Shown here: positions 23,424-31,749 of the stretch, piece by piece | Position numbering within the stretch: the first letter of the stretch is position 1 | How the letters are laid out: every line of letters starts with the position of its first letter | Origin: a virus | Strand: one strand, 5' to 3' | Virus record (IMG/VR): IMGVR_UViG_3300020183_000250 | Coordinates: 1 to 34,851 of that record | DNA: 34,851 nt | Made by a program: the position numbers and the translations under genes | Notes under the pieces: model-generated | What the model was told of the DNA's origin: nothing | Database searches by the model: none | What the model saw: the letters and a program-made list of their open reading frames with translations, nothing else

Positions 23424-24455
23424 ATGAAGAAAGACCTCTTAAATCTCTTAAATAACATACAAGAACACGGTGAAGAAACACCTCAATCAGAGCGATTCCT
23501 GCTCATAGATGGACTCAATCTCTTTTTTCGAAATTTTAGTGCAATTAATGCCGTCAACTCAAATGGAGTCCATATTGGAGGTTTAGGAGGATTCTTTCGA
23601 TCTTTGGGAGCTTTAATTCGCACCATTCAACCTACACAAGTTTATGTAGTGTTTGATGGTGTGGGTTCTTCCAATAATAGAAAAAATATTATTTCCGAAT
23701 ACAAATCAAATAGAAATATTACTCGAGTTACTAAACATGAATTGTTTGATAATTTAGAGGAAGAAGACGATTCAAAGGTAGATCAAATTGTTCGAATCAT
23801 TCAATATTTAAAAACACTACCTGTTAAAACAGTATCTCTACCTGGAATAGAGGCAGATGATATTATCGCTTACTTAAGTGATATCTTGCCTATAAAACCC
23901 GAAGACAGAGCATTCATAGTATCCAGTGATAAAGACTATTTACAATTGGTAACCGAACAAGTAATCGTTTATCGCCCAGTTGAAAAAGAATACTATACAA
24001 TAGATACTGTAAAAGAAAAATTTAATGTACCACCACATAATTTCTTATTATATAAGTTATTGATGGGAGATAATTCCGATGGAATTACAGGTATCAAGGG
24101 TTTAGGACCTAAAGGTTTATTCAAAAAATTCCCCGAACTAGCAACTCAAAATTTATCACTAGATGATATTGTTGATCTTGCTGAAACTAGATTAAAAGAA
24201 CACGTTGTGTATGCAAGAGTAATACATGATGTGGATCTATTAGAGGATAAGTATAGAGTTATGGATTTATCCAATCCTATGATGAGCGATAAAGACAAAA
24301 TGTTTATAGACAAATTTGTTGAACATACTCACCTAAACTTTTTCCCTCACACATTCGTTGAAATGTGTAATGAAGATCAACTTGGAAATTTAATTCGAAA
24401 TACTGAATTTTGGGTTCAAGATATCTTTAAAGATTTGTTGGCTCCCCAACAATAA
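23424..24455 (+). CDS. 5'-3' exonuclease / RNase H-like FEN nuclease
   Basis: A 343-residue protein of the Pol I 5'-nuclease/T4 RNase H (FEN) family. The ATG at 23424 is chosen because the ORF extends upstream into uvsX and this ATG sits 1 nt past the uvsX stop. Conserved acidic sites: LLIDG (D29), YVVFDG (D78), then GIEADDIIAYLS, SSDKDYLQL, and the helix-3-turn-helix MGDNSDGITGIKGLGPKG that binds DNA. It removes RNA primers or flaps during lagging-strand synthesis. This fits the compact family A polymerase, which lacks this domain, so the nuclease works in trans. Confidence 0.9.
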   Translation: MKKDLLNLLNNIQEHGEETPQSERFLLIDGLNLFFRNFSAINAVNSNGVHIGGLGGFFRSLGALIRTIQPTQVYVVFDGVGSSNNRKNIISEYKSNRNITRVTKHELFDNLEEEDDSKVDQIVRIIQYLKTLPVKTVSLPGIEADDIIAYLSDILPIKPEDRAFIVSSDKDYLQLVTEQVIVYRPVEKEYYTIDTVKEKFNVPPHNFLLYKLLMGDNSDGITGIKGLGPKGLFKKFPELATQNLSLDDIVDLAETRLKEHVVYARVIHDVDLLEDKYRVMDLSNPMMSDKDKMFIDKFVEHTHLNFFPHTFVEMCNEDQLGNLIRNTEFWVQDIFKDLLAPQQ

Positions 24456-24483
24456 GTTATTAAATTTAAATAAAAGTTATAAA

Positions 24484-25842
24484 ATGACCCTATCTTCAAT
24501 TGATGAATACGGACCATCGTTTCAGATGAAAGTGATTTCTTCTTTATTAACACATAAAGAGTTCTTACAAAACATAAATGATGTACTAAGCGACGAATAT
24601 TTTAACAATCCAGCTCATAAATGGATTATAAACGAAATTATTAAGTACTACGAAAAGTACCATACAACAATTTCCATGGACATCTTAAAGGTGGAAATGA
24701 AGAAGTTGGACAATGAAGTACTTAAAGTATCCGTTAAAGAACAATTACGCGAAGCATACAAAGCAGATATTGATGATTTAGCTTATGTACAAGAAGAATT
24801 TTCTACATTCTGTAAAAACCAACAATTAAAAAAAGCACTATTGAATAGTGTTGATTTATTGAAAGCAGGAGATTATGACTCAATCAAGTATATGATTGAA
24901 TCAGCTATGAAAGCTGGACAAGATAAAAACATTGGCCACGAATACAAACGTGATACAGAATCTCGTTACCGTGAAGATTATAGAAAAATTGTTCCTACAC
25001 CTTGGAACGAAATTAATGAACTAGTTCAAGGCGGTTTAGGTAATGGAGATTTAGGATTGATTTTTGGTAATCCTGGAGGAGGTAAATCTTGGACACTAGT
25101 TGCTTTAGGTGGATTTGCAGTTCAAATGGGTTATAATGTCATTCACTATACTTTAGAATTAAGTGAAGCTTATACTGGAAGACGATATGACGCTTTCTTT
25201 ACTGGTACATCTGTTGACCAATTAGAAAAACATAAAAAACACGTAGAAACATTAACAGCAAATCTACCAGGTGAATTGATTATTCGTGAATTTCCTATGG
25301 GAAAAACCACAATTAGTACTATAGAAGCGCACATTCAAAAAGTAAAAGATTTAGGAATTGAACCAGACCTTATCATTATAGATTACATTGATCTTCTTTC
25401 AACAAGGAAAAGAAATGTTGACCGTAAGGGAGAAATTGATGATATTTATACAAGCACCAAGGGATTAGCTCGCGAATTAAACATACCAATTTGGTCGGTT
25501 TCGCAAGTAAATCGCGCGGGAGCCAAAGATGACATCATTGAAGGCGATAAGGCAGCAGGTAGTTACGACAAAATGATGATTACCGACCTTTCAATGTCGT
25601 TATCTAGAAAAAAAGAAGATAAAGTTAACGGAACCGGACGTCTCCATATTATGAAAAACAGATATGGAATGGATGGCTTAACTTTTCAAGTAGATGTTAA
25701 CACATCAAATGGTCACATTTCAGTTGGAAGCCATTACGATGAAGAAGCAGATACTGTTACACCTAAAAAACCGTCAAACGATAATTTTGACGATTTAGAT
25801 AAAAGAATGTTGGCAAATAAATTTTTTGAATTAAACGCATAA
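24484..25842 (+). CDS. DnaB-type replicative helicase (gp41-like)
   Basis: A 452-residue hexameric helicase of the DnaB/T4 gp41 type. N-terminal ~150 residues are helical (the primase-interacting part). The RecA-like domain has Walker A GNPGGGKS (195-202), Walker B DLIIIDYIDLLSTRKR, the SVSQVNR segment typical of motif H3/H4, and MTDLSMSLSRKKEDK near the end. It unwinds DNA ahead of the fork, 5' to 3' on the lagging strand. No primase gene is visible in this window. The protein ends with FDDLDKRMLANKFFELNA. The start lies after AAAAGTTATAAA. Confidence 0.88.
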   Translation: MTLSSIDEYGPSFQMKVISSLLTHKEFLQNINDVLSDEYFNNPAHKWIINEIIKYYEKYHTTISMDILKVEMKKLDNEVLKVSVKEQLREAYKADIDDLAYVQEEFSTFCKNQQLKKALLNSVDLLKAGDYDSIKYMIESAMKAGQDKNIGHEYKRDTESRYREDYRKIVPTPWNEINELVQGGLGNGDLGLIFGNPGGGKSWTLVALGGFAVQMGYNVIHYTLELSEAYTGRRYDAFFTGTSVDQLEKHKKHVETLTANLPGELIIREFPMGKTTISTIEAHIQKVKDLGIEPDLIIIDYIDLLSTRKRNVDRKGEIDDIYTSTKGLARELNIPIWSVSQVNRAGAKDDIIEGDKAAGSYDKMMITDLSMSLSRKKEDKVNGTGRLHIMKNRYGMDGLTFQVDVNTSNGHISVGSHYDEEADTVTPKKPSNDNFDDLDKRMLANKFFELNA

Positions 25843-25845
25843 AAA

Positions 25846-26337
25846 ATGAAACTAGTCAAAATACTTAAAGAAATGGTTACATCTGACACCCTAAACCTAG
25901 GAGATAAATACATTTCAGGAAATAATCTTGCTAAAAAATTAGAGTCTAACCCTAATGAAATATATGATTTTGGTGGAGGAGATAAACAGATATTTGGAGA
26001 TAAATCTGTAGTAATAGATGCATATGATACCCCCAAAAATGGAAACCCAGATGATAAAATTCATGATCTTAATAAATATATTTTCTTACCTCCAAGAAAA
26101 CTTATTAATATGGGGCATTCATTTTACAATTTTCAATTTTCTAAAGAAATTAAAAAAACAGTAGATGATGCTTTAAAACCTGGGGGTTATTTAGTAGTTC
26201 AAGATTATTATAATACATTAGAAAAATTAAAATCCATTTTTAAAAATTATAAAATTGTTTATGAAAGAACATATGAAGGAGACCCTGATCTTGATGAAAA
26301 TGATGATGGGGGTTATGTAATAGTATTCCAAAAATAA
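25846..26337 (+). CDS. Methyltransferase-like (Rossmann) protein
   Basis: A 163-residue protein with a degenerate class I SAM-methyltransferase pattern: a Gly-rich motif I-like segment IYDFGGGDKQIFGDKSVVIDAYD (40-61), then INMGHSFYNFQ, and a post-motif LKPGGYLVVQDYY (110-122). It lacks a clear motif IV catalytic signature (such as DPPY), so the substrate is unknown and activity is not assured. It sits 3 nt after the helicase stop and 12 nt before nrdB, suggesting cotranscription with replication genes. Confidence 0.6.
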   Translation: MKLVKILKEMVTSDTLNLGDKYISGNNLAKKLESNPNEIYDFGGGDKQIFGDKSVVIDAYDTPKNGNPDDKIHDLNKYIFLPPRKLINMGHSFYNFQFSKEIKKTVDDALKPGGYLVVQDYYNTLEKLKSIFKNYKIVYERTYEGDPDLDENDDGGYVIVFQK

Positions 26338-26349
26338 TAAATTAAACAC

Positions 26350-27300
26350 ATGATAACAGAATCTCGCAATTTTTATAAGCCGTTTGAATACCAAACAGCA
26401 TTTGATTTTTACAAAGATCAACATAGAGCCCATTGGCTAGCAGATGAAGTTCCACTCGCTTCAGATTTAAATGATTGGAAACTTAAACTTACCGAATCTG
26501 AAAAAAATCTAATCGGTAATATTTTGAAATCGTTTGCTCAAACAGAGGTTCACGTAAACGATTATTGGTCAACAAAAGTATCTTTATGGTTTCCAAAACC
26601 TGAAGTACAAGCTATGGCTCGTGTATTTGCTGATTTTGAATCAATTCATGCTGAAGCATATGCTCGTTTAAATGAAGAACTTGGCTTAGATAATTTTGCT
26701 GCATTTTTAGAAGATGAAGAAGCAAAAGCAAAAATTGATCGTTTAGTAGAATTGCCTGGAGAAACATTACATGAAAAAGCACTTTCATTAGCTATATTCT
26801 CTGCATTTACTGAAGGTGTAAATTTATTTTCTTCATTTGCGGTATTGATGTCATTTCAATTACGTAATATGATGAAAGGTACAGGCCAAATTGTAGAATG
26901 GTCTGTACGTGATGAATCATTACATTCAAAAGCTGGATGCTGGTTATTCAGAACATTAATTGAAGAAAACCCAGAATTAGATACTCAAGCACTTACACAA
27001 GGTATTTATGAAGCCTGTGATTTGTCTGTAAAACTTGAATTTGATTTTATTGACAAAGCATTTGAAATGGGTAATATTGAAGGTTTATCAAAAGAACAAT
27101 TGAAAAACTTTATTAAAGCACGTGCAAACGAAAAAATTACTGAATTAGGTTATACTGCAATTTATAATGACGTCGATCCTAATTTGCTAAGACAAATGGA
27201 ATGGTTTAACCATTTAACAAGCGGAAAAACACATCAAGATTTCTTCGCAAACCGAGTAACAGATTATTCAAAATCAACAGCAGACTGGACAGATTTATAA
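26350..27300 (+). CDS. nrdB: Ribonucleotide reductase small subunit (NrdB)
   Basis: A 316-residue class I RNR beta subunit that supplies the radical to NrdA. Metal ligands are recognisable at E66, E97, H100, E155, E189 and H192, with spacings equal to E. coli D84-E115-H118-E204-E238-H241. Y104 is the radical tyrosine position (H+4), and it is present. The first ligand is Glu instead of Asp. The C-terminus ends STADWTDL, the tail that docks to the large subunit. It is followed 3 nt later by nrdA, so the two are cotranscribed and make dNTPs for phage replication. Confidence 0.93.
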   Translation: MITESRNFYKPFEYQTAFDFYKDQHRAHWLADEVPLASDLNDWKLKLTESEKNLIGNILKSFAQTEVHVNDYWSTKVSLWFPKPEVQAMARVFADFESIHAEAYARLNEELGLDNFAAFLEDEEAKAKIDRLVELPGETLHEKALSLAIFSAFTEGVNLFSSFAVLMSFQLRNMMKGTGQIVEWSVRDESLHSKAGCWLFRTLIEENPELDTQALTQGIYEACDLSVKLEFDFIDKAFEMGNIEGLSKEQLKNFIKARANEKITELGYTAIYNDVDPNLLRQMEWFNHLTSGKTHQDFFANRVTDYSKSTADWTDL

Positions 27301-27303
27301 ATT

Positions 27304-29028
27304 ATGAGTATAAACATAGACACAACAGATTGGACAAAAGGGAAAAATTTTCCTACATGGATGGACGAAATTGGATTAAGCATCATCTCAAAAGGATACT
27401 TACTCCCAGATGAAGATGTATTTGGAGCATTTAAACGTGTGTCTAGAGCATCAGCTCGTCGCCTAAAAAGAAAAGACTTACAACCATTCTTTTATGAAGC
27501 AATAGTAAAAAATTGGTTATGCCTAGCATCCCCAGTTTTATCAAATATGGGAACTGAACGAGGTATGCCTATTTCATGTTTTGGAATTGATACAGATGAT
27601 TCAATTGAAGGAATTGCATTAGCAAACTCTGAATTGATGCGCTTATCATCTCAAGGTGGTGGTGTAGGTATTGGTGTATCTCGAATTCGAGGACGTGGTA
27701 AATCTATTAGAGATAATGGTGTTTCTGAAGGTGTAGTTCCATGGATTAAAATTTATGATTCAACTATACTAGCAACAAACCAAGGTTCAGTTAGACGAGG
27801 TGCCGCATCAGTTAACCTAAACATCAATCACCCAGATATTGAAGAATTTTTAATGATTCGTCGTCCAAAAGGTGATGTTAATCGTCAATGTCTAAACATG
27901 CATCAATGTGTTGTTATTGATGATGAATTTATGAACAAACTTGAAGAACGTGAACCTAAAGCATTAAAACTATGGGGTGAAATTTTAAAAACACGTTTAG
28001 AAACAGGTGAACCATATATTATGTTTGAGGACAATGTAAACAATGCAAATCCTAAAGCATATAAAAAGAATAACTTGCATGTTTCAATGACAAATATTTG
28101 CTCTGAAATTGCATTATACACAGACGAATTACATTCATTCATTTGTTGTTTATCTTCATTGAATTTGGCACGTTGGGATGAATGGAAAGACTATAAGTTT
28201 GAAAATGGTATGACTTTACCTGAATTAACTTGCTGGTTTTTGGAAGGTGTATTACAAGAATTTATTGATAGAGCCAAAAATGTTCGTTTCATGGAAAATA
28301 CCTACCGCTCAGCATCTAAAGGTAGAGCAATTGGTATTGGTGTTTTAGGTTGGCATACATTCTTACAAGAAAAAGATATTCCATTTGCAAGTTTACAAGC
28401 AAATTCCTACACTCGAATTATGTCTGAATTTATTGAGCAAGAAGCATTAAAAGCATCTCGTGATCAAGCTAAAGCATATGGAGAACCTGAATGGTGTAAA
28501 GGAACAGGATTACGTCATACACATCATTTAGCAATTGCTCCAACAGTATCAAATGCCCATATTTCAGGTGGTGTTTCTCCTTCAATTGAACCAATCCCTG
28601 CAAATGTATTTAACTTAAAAACAGCAAAAGGTACATTTATCAAACGTAATCCAACACTTGAAAAATTACTTGAATCTAAAGGATACAATATTGATAGTGT
28701 TTGGGATCAAATTGCTCGTGATAAAGGTTCTGTTATGGGATTACCTGATCATATCTTGTCACCTGAAGAAAAAGAAATTTTCTTGACATTTAAAGAAATT
28801 AACCCATATGAAATCGTTCGTCAAAATGGTATCCGTCAAAAACATATTGATCAAGCAATTTCATTAAACTTAACATTTGATCCTTCTGATTCACCTAAAT
28901 ATATTAGTGAAGTGCATAAATTAGCTTGGAAAGAAGGTATCAAAACGTTATATTATATGCGATCTGAGTCGATTTTGAGAGGAGATACAATTTCAAGAGA
29001 TGATAATTGTGTTGCTTGTGAAAGTTAA
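27304..29028 (+). CDS. nrdA: Ribonucleotide reductase large subunit (NrdA)
   Basis: A 574-residue class I RNR alpha subunit, shorter than E. coli NrdA (761), without an N-terminal ATP cone, so activity-site allostery is probably absent. Catalytic residues: C92 (GMPISCFG), the finger-loop NICSE with N264, C266 and E268, and a Cys at 281/282 in CCLSSLNLA as the disulfide partner. The radical-path YY is in TLYYMRSES. C-terminal CVAC (569-572) is the re-reduction pair. The substrate-specificity loop is intact. It pairs with the upstream NrdB. Confidence 0.93.
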   Translation: MSINIDTTDWTKGKNFPTWMDEIGLSIISKGYLLPDEDVFGAFKRVSRASARRLKRKDLQPFFYEAIVKNWLCLASPVLSNMGTERGMPISCFGIDTDDSIEGIALANSELMRLSSQGGGVGIGVSRIRGRGKSIRDNGVSEGVVPWIKIYDSTILATNQGSVRRGAASVNLNINHPDIEEFLMIRRPKGDVNRQCLNMHQCVVIDDEFMNKLEEREPKALKLWGEILKTRLETGEPYIMFEDNVNNANPKAYKKNNLHVSMTNICSEIALYTDELHSFICCLSSLNLARWDEWKDYKFENGMTLPELTCWFLEGVLQEFIDRAKNVRFMENTYRSASKGRAIGIGVLGWHTFLQEKDIPFASLQANSYTRIMSEFIEQEALKASRDQAKAYGEPEWCKGTGLRHTHHLAIAPTVSNAHISGGVSPSIEPIPANVFNLKTAKGTFIKRNPTLEKLLESKGYNIDSVWDQIARDKGSVMGLPDHILSPEEKEIFLTFKEINPYEIVRQNGIRQKHIDQAISLNLTFDPSDSPKYISEVHKLAWKEGIKTLYYMRSESILRGDTISRDDNCVACES

Positions 29029-29048
29029 GCATATGTATAATAAAAGAA

Positions 29049-29288
29049 ATGAAGAAAAAAATATTAACTTTTAGAAAAGATTATTGGAAACCAACTCCAA
29101 AAAAATGGAGAAAAATTGGAGATACTCTTTTAGCAGTCTCTTCAGTACTTGCAATTGGAGGAATATGGCAGTTTGATAATCTTAAAGATATTTTTACAGC
29201 ATTTGAAATTAAAGCAATGATAGTTACTTCTATTGTTTTAGGTGCTTTAGGAAAATTTTTAACAAACTTTTTTAAAGAAGAAAAATAA
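29049..29288 (+). CDS. Small two-TM membrane protein, possible holin
   Basis: A 79-residue protein with a basic N-terminus (MKKKILTFRKDYWKPTPKKW), two hydrophobic segments (about 25-41, TLLAVSSVLAIGGIW, and 54-70, IKAMIVTSIVLGALGKFL) and a charged C-terminal end. This profile and its position 2 nt before an endolysin gene fit a holin, which lets endolysin across the membrane. There is no family signature, so the assignment rests on context. Confidence 0.55.
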   Translation: MKKKILTFRKDYWKPTPKKWRKIGDTLLAVSSVLAIGGIWQFDNLKDIFTAFEIKAMIVTSIVLGALGKFLTNFFKEEK

Positions 29289-29289
29289 T

Positions 29290-29808
29290 ATGAGCTACGA
29301 TTGGTTAAAAGAAGAAAAATCTCCAAAAATTCTAGTAGAAGCTGTTAAGCATATTGGAGTTAAAGAAATAGTAGGAAAAGCTCACAATCCTGTTATACTA
29401 GGTTGGGCTGGGGCTTTAGGACTTAAAAGCATTTATACTAACGATGAAATTCCTTGGTGTGGATTATTTGTAGCATATTGTGCCTATTCTGCAGGATTAG
29501 ATGTAGTTGAAAGACCTTTATGGGCTTTAAATTGGGCAAAGTATGGTACTGAAGTTGCTGAACCTATGCTTGGGGATATTTTAACATTTAAAAGAAACGG
29601 AGGTGGTCACGTTGGTATTTATGTTGGAGAAGATACTCAATACTATCATGTTTTAGGAGGCAACCAAAACAATTCAGTAAGTGTTTCTAGAATTGCAAAA
29701 TCTAGATTACATAAAGCAAGAAGAACAGCATGGAAAATAGCACAACCAGCTAACGTAAGAAAGGTATTCTTAGAAGCAAAAGGAGCTATTACTACAAATG
29801 AAAGTTAA
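29290..29808 (+). CDS. Endolysin, TIGR02594/CHAP-like
   Basis: A 172-residue cysteine peptidase/amidase-like lysin of the TIGR02594 type. Conserved elements: EIPWCGLFVAYCAYSAG with C57 as nucleophile, LGDILTFKRNGGGHVGIYVGED with H107, and LGGNQNNSVSVSRI. No signal peptide, so release depends on a holin. It lies between a holin-like gene and an L,D-transpeptidase-like gene and would degrade the host peptidoglycan at lysis. Confidence 0.85.
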   Translation: MSYDWLKEEKSPKILVEAVKHIGVKEIVGKAHNPVILGWAGALGLKSIYTNDEIPWCGLFVAYCAYSAGLDVVERPLWALNWAKYGTEVAEPMLGDILTFKRNGGGHVGIYVGEDTQYYHVLGGNQNNSVSVSRIAKSRLHKARRTAWKIAQPANVRKVFLEAKGAITTNES

Positions 29809-29824
29809 ATTAAAATAGATATAT

Positions 29825-30433
29825 ATGTGTTATACTAAAGAACAAATAGAAAAAGCCATTAAATCTAAAGGTTATAAATGGTTTGAAGACATGTCAAACA
29901 AAAGTTATGATGTGAATATTGTAGGTGTGAGAAATACTTCACCTTCAGTTTATAAAAAAGTTACAAATGTTTTTGATGATTGTCTTACAATATCTTTTAA
30001 AGATGATAAAGGTGTATGGCAATTTTATTGTTGGATGGCTACTTGTGATCCAGGTAAAAAAGGCGTACAACAATTCCATAATAAAAAAGGGGTTGCTCGT
30101 TTAATCCCAGGACAATATAGAGCTACTTGGGCTGTTGATTTACATCAAGGTAAATATAGTGCACTCTGCCAAAGACTAGATAATGTTACTGTTTGGAGAG
30201 ATGCAAACAAAGACTTAGTGTTTGATGAAAAAGTAAAAGATACTGGGATGTTTGGTATTAACATACATAAAGCAGGACAAGATTCTACTTGGGTTGAAAA
30301 TTGGTCAGAAGGATGTCAAGTGTTTAAACGAGTAAGAGATTTTGATGTATTTATGTCTATCTGTAAAAAAGCAGCCAAAATACATGGTAATAAATTTTCA
30401 TACACACTTTTAGAATCTACTGATATTAAATAA
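29825..30433 (+). CDS. L,D-transpeptidase-like protein in lysis cassette
   Basis: A 202-residue protein. The C-terminal part has a YkuD-like active-site pattern: GINIHKAG (H148), then 12 residues, then SEGCQVF (S161, C164), compared with HX14-17[ST]HGC in L,D-transpeptidases. The His following Ser is replaced by Glu and the spacing is a little short, so catalysis may differ (hydrolase rather than transferase). The N-terminal half has VNIVGVRN and NVFDDCLTISFK strands. Placed after the endolysin; a cell wall-acting role is inferred from context and motif. Confidence 0.6.
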   Translation: MCYTKEQIEKAIKSKGYKWFEDMSNKSYDVNIVGVRNTSPSVYKKVTNVFDDCLTISFKDDKGVWQFYCWMATCDPGKKGVQQFHNKKGVARLIPGQYRATWAVDLHQGKYSALCQRLDNVTVWRDANKDLVFDEKVKDTGMFGINIHKAGQDSTWVENWSEGCQVFKRVRDFDVFMSICKKAAKIHGNKFSYTLLESTDIK

Positions 30434-30457
30434 AGTAACCAATAAAAATAAAATAAA

Positions 30458-30622
30458 ATGACAAAAGAACAAATTTTAGGAATTACTCGTCATGCTTTAA
30501 CTTTCATAGGTGGTATTCTAATCATGAAAGGATTCCTTGATGAAAGTACTTGGACCGAAATTTCAGGTAGTGCTCTTACTTTAATCGGTACCATCTGGTC
30601 AGTAATTGATAAAAATAAGTAA
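30458..30622 (+). CDS. Small holin-like protein (Pam3-gp28/r1t type)
   Basis: A 54-residue protein. The start is ATG at 30458, which gives MTKEQILGITRHALTFIGGI, and the stop is at 30620-30622. It has two short hydrophobic segments (around 12-26 and 37-50, LTLIGTIWSVI) joined by LDESTWTEISG. The pattern 'RHxLTxxGGxL...G..DE.T...I.G....LxGxxWS' is what I recall for small phage holins of the Pam3-gp28 kind. It closes the lysis cassette just before a terminator. The cassette therefore has two candidate holins. Confidence 0.7.
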   Translation: MTKEQILGITRHALTFIGGILIMKGFLDESTWTEISGSALTLIGTIWSVIDKNK

Positions 30623-30643
30623 ATTAATTCTTTTTAAAAATGG

Positions 30644-30675
30644 TTTGGCCCCTATATGGGGCCTTTTTATATTTC
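30644..30675 (+). promoter_or_regulatory. Bacteroidota-type promoter overlapping a terminator
   Basis: TTTG (30644-30647), 20-nt spacer containing the terminator hairpin, and TATATTTC (30668-30675), one mismatch in the -10. The ATG at 30681 follows 5 nt later, again a leaderless or near-leaderless arrangement. Confidence 0.6.
30647..30668 (+). terminator. Rho-independent terminator after lysis cassette
   Basis: A perfect 6-bp GC stem, GGCCCC (30647-30652) with GGGGCC (30658-30663), loop TATAT, followed by five T. It ends the lysis operon and lies within the spacer of the next promoter. Confidence 0.85.
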
Positions 30676-30680
30676 ATACC

Positions 30681-31697
30681 ATGCAACAAAAATATTTACC
30701 TTGGTTTTTGCTGTTTTGTGCACTAGGTTTGTCAACAACAGCAGCTTATTATAGTGTAATCGGTTTATCTGTGGTATTTACCGGAGTAGCTATACCTGTG
30801 ATTGTAATGGGGTCATTTTTAGAAGTATCTAAAATTGCAATTGCAACATATCTTCATAATGCTTGGAAAAAAACATATACACTTTTAAAAGTATATTTGA
30901 CTATAGCACTAGTAGTATTATCAGTTATTACTTCTATTGGAATTTATGGTTTGTTAAGTACTGGATTTCAAGAAAATATTATTAAACTTGAAATCGGAAC
31001 TAAACAAATCCAAAATATAGAGGTTAAAAAACAAAGATTTGAGGAAATCAAACTTGAATTATCCAAAGAAAAAACAACCTTAGATAAAGATATTTCTCAG
31101 TTACGCAATGCTTTATCTACAAATACAACTACTCAAACAGTAGATGCTAAAACTGGACAATTAGTTACAAAAGCAAATAATGCTAACCGTAAATCATTTG
31201 AAACACAACTTGCTGGGGCACAAGTAAATAGAGACAAACTATCTACTAAAATAGATGCTTTAAACGATTCAATTACAAATCTAGATATTCAAATCTTAGG
31301 TATGGAATCTAAAGCAAGTGAATCAAATGAATTAGGTGCCGTACAATATGTAAGTGAAATTACGGGGTCTGACGTTAAAACAGTGGCAAATTGGTTTATA
31401 TTCATGTTGATCTTTGTGTTTGATCCATTAGCTATTACTCTTATTATAGCTACAAATCAAGCGTTTGAACAGCGCAAACCTAAAACAAATATTTACGGTG
31501 AACCAAAACCTATTGAACCTGAACCTGTAGTTAAACCTGAACCGACTTCAAGAGAAATAATTGAACAAGAAAAACAACAAATCCAAAACGAAATATATCG
31601 TATTCAACGTTCAGGAGTATCAGGAAGAAAAGCAGGGCCGGCAATTAATCAACTTAAAAATCGTTTACAAGATTTAGATAATCAAATAATTTACTAA
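30681..31697 (+). CDS. Membrane protein with large coiled-coil domain
   Basis: A 338-residue protein. The start at 30681 is chosen over the upstream in-frame start at 30606, which would span the terminator. Three N-terminal TM segments (about 7-25, 27-48, 68-94) are followed by a ~130-residue coiled coil (roughly 97-215), a fourth TM at about 236-257 (FIFMLIFVFDPLAITLII), then a Pro/Glu-rich stretch (KPIEPEPVVKPEP) and a C-terminal helical segment. No enzyme motif. I do not recognise a family. The architecture suggests an inner-membrane scaffold; superinfection exclusion or membrane remodelling are possibilities only. Confidence 0.75.
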   Translation: MQQKYLPWFLLFCALGLSTTAAYYSVIGLSVVFTGVAIPVIVMGSFLEVSKIAIATYLHNAWKKTYTLLKVYLTIALVVLSVITSIGIYGLLSTGFQENIIKLEIGTKQIQNIEVKKQRFEEIKLELSKEKTTLDKDISQLRNALSTNTTTQTVDAKTGQLVTKANNANRKSFETQLAGAQVNRDKLSTKIDALNDSITNLDIQILGMESKASESNELGAVQYVSEITGSDVKTVANWFIFMLIFVFDPLAITLIIATNQAFEQRKPKTNIYGEPKPIEPEPVVKPEPTSREIIEQEKQQIQNEIYRIQRSGVSGRKAGPAINQLKNRLQDLDNQIIY

Positions 31698-31702
31698 AAA
31701 TA

Positions 31703-31734
31703 CTAGGTTTTTTAAAAAGATTTTTGTACATTTA
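31703..31734 (+). promoter_or_regulatory. Possible Bacteroidota-type promoter
   Basis: TACATTTA (31727-31734) is a fair -10, and the upstream GGTTTTTTAAAA block aligns with the promoter before the polymerase gene, but the -33 position reads CTAG instead of TTTG. A short leader with AAAGG follows. Weak but position-consistent. Confidence 0.35.
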
Positions 31735-31742
31735 TTGAAAAC

Positions 31743-31749
31743 AAAGGTT
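31743..31749 (+). promoter_or_regulatory. AAAGGTT start context (possible weak RBS)
   Basis: AAAGGTT directly precedes the ATG at 31750. Similar AAAGTTATG or AAGGTTATG contexts precede the ATGs at 13553, 20135 and 22337. It favours ATG 31750 over the upstream TTG at 31735. Confidence 0.4.

Noticed and set aside
30606-30680. N-terminal extension of the membrane protein from 30606
   Set aside because: It overlaps the end of the holin-like gene, the terminator and the promoter; ATG 30681 starts directly before the first TM helix.
31735-31749. TTG start at 31735 for the AT-hook protein
   Set aside because: The ATG at 31750 has the AAAGGTTATG context found at other starts, and the extension would lie in the expected leader.
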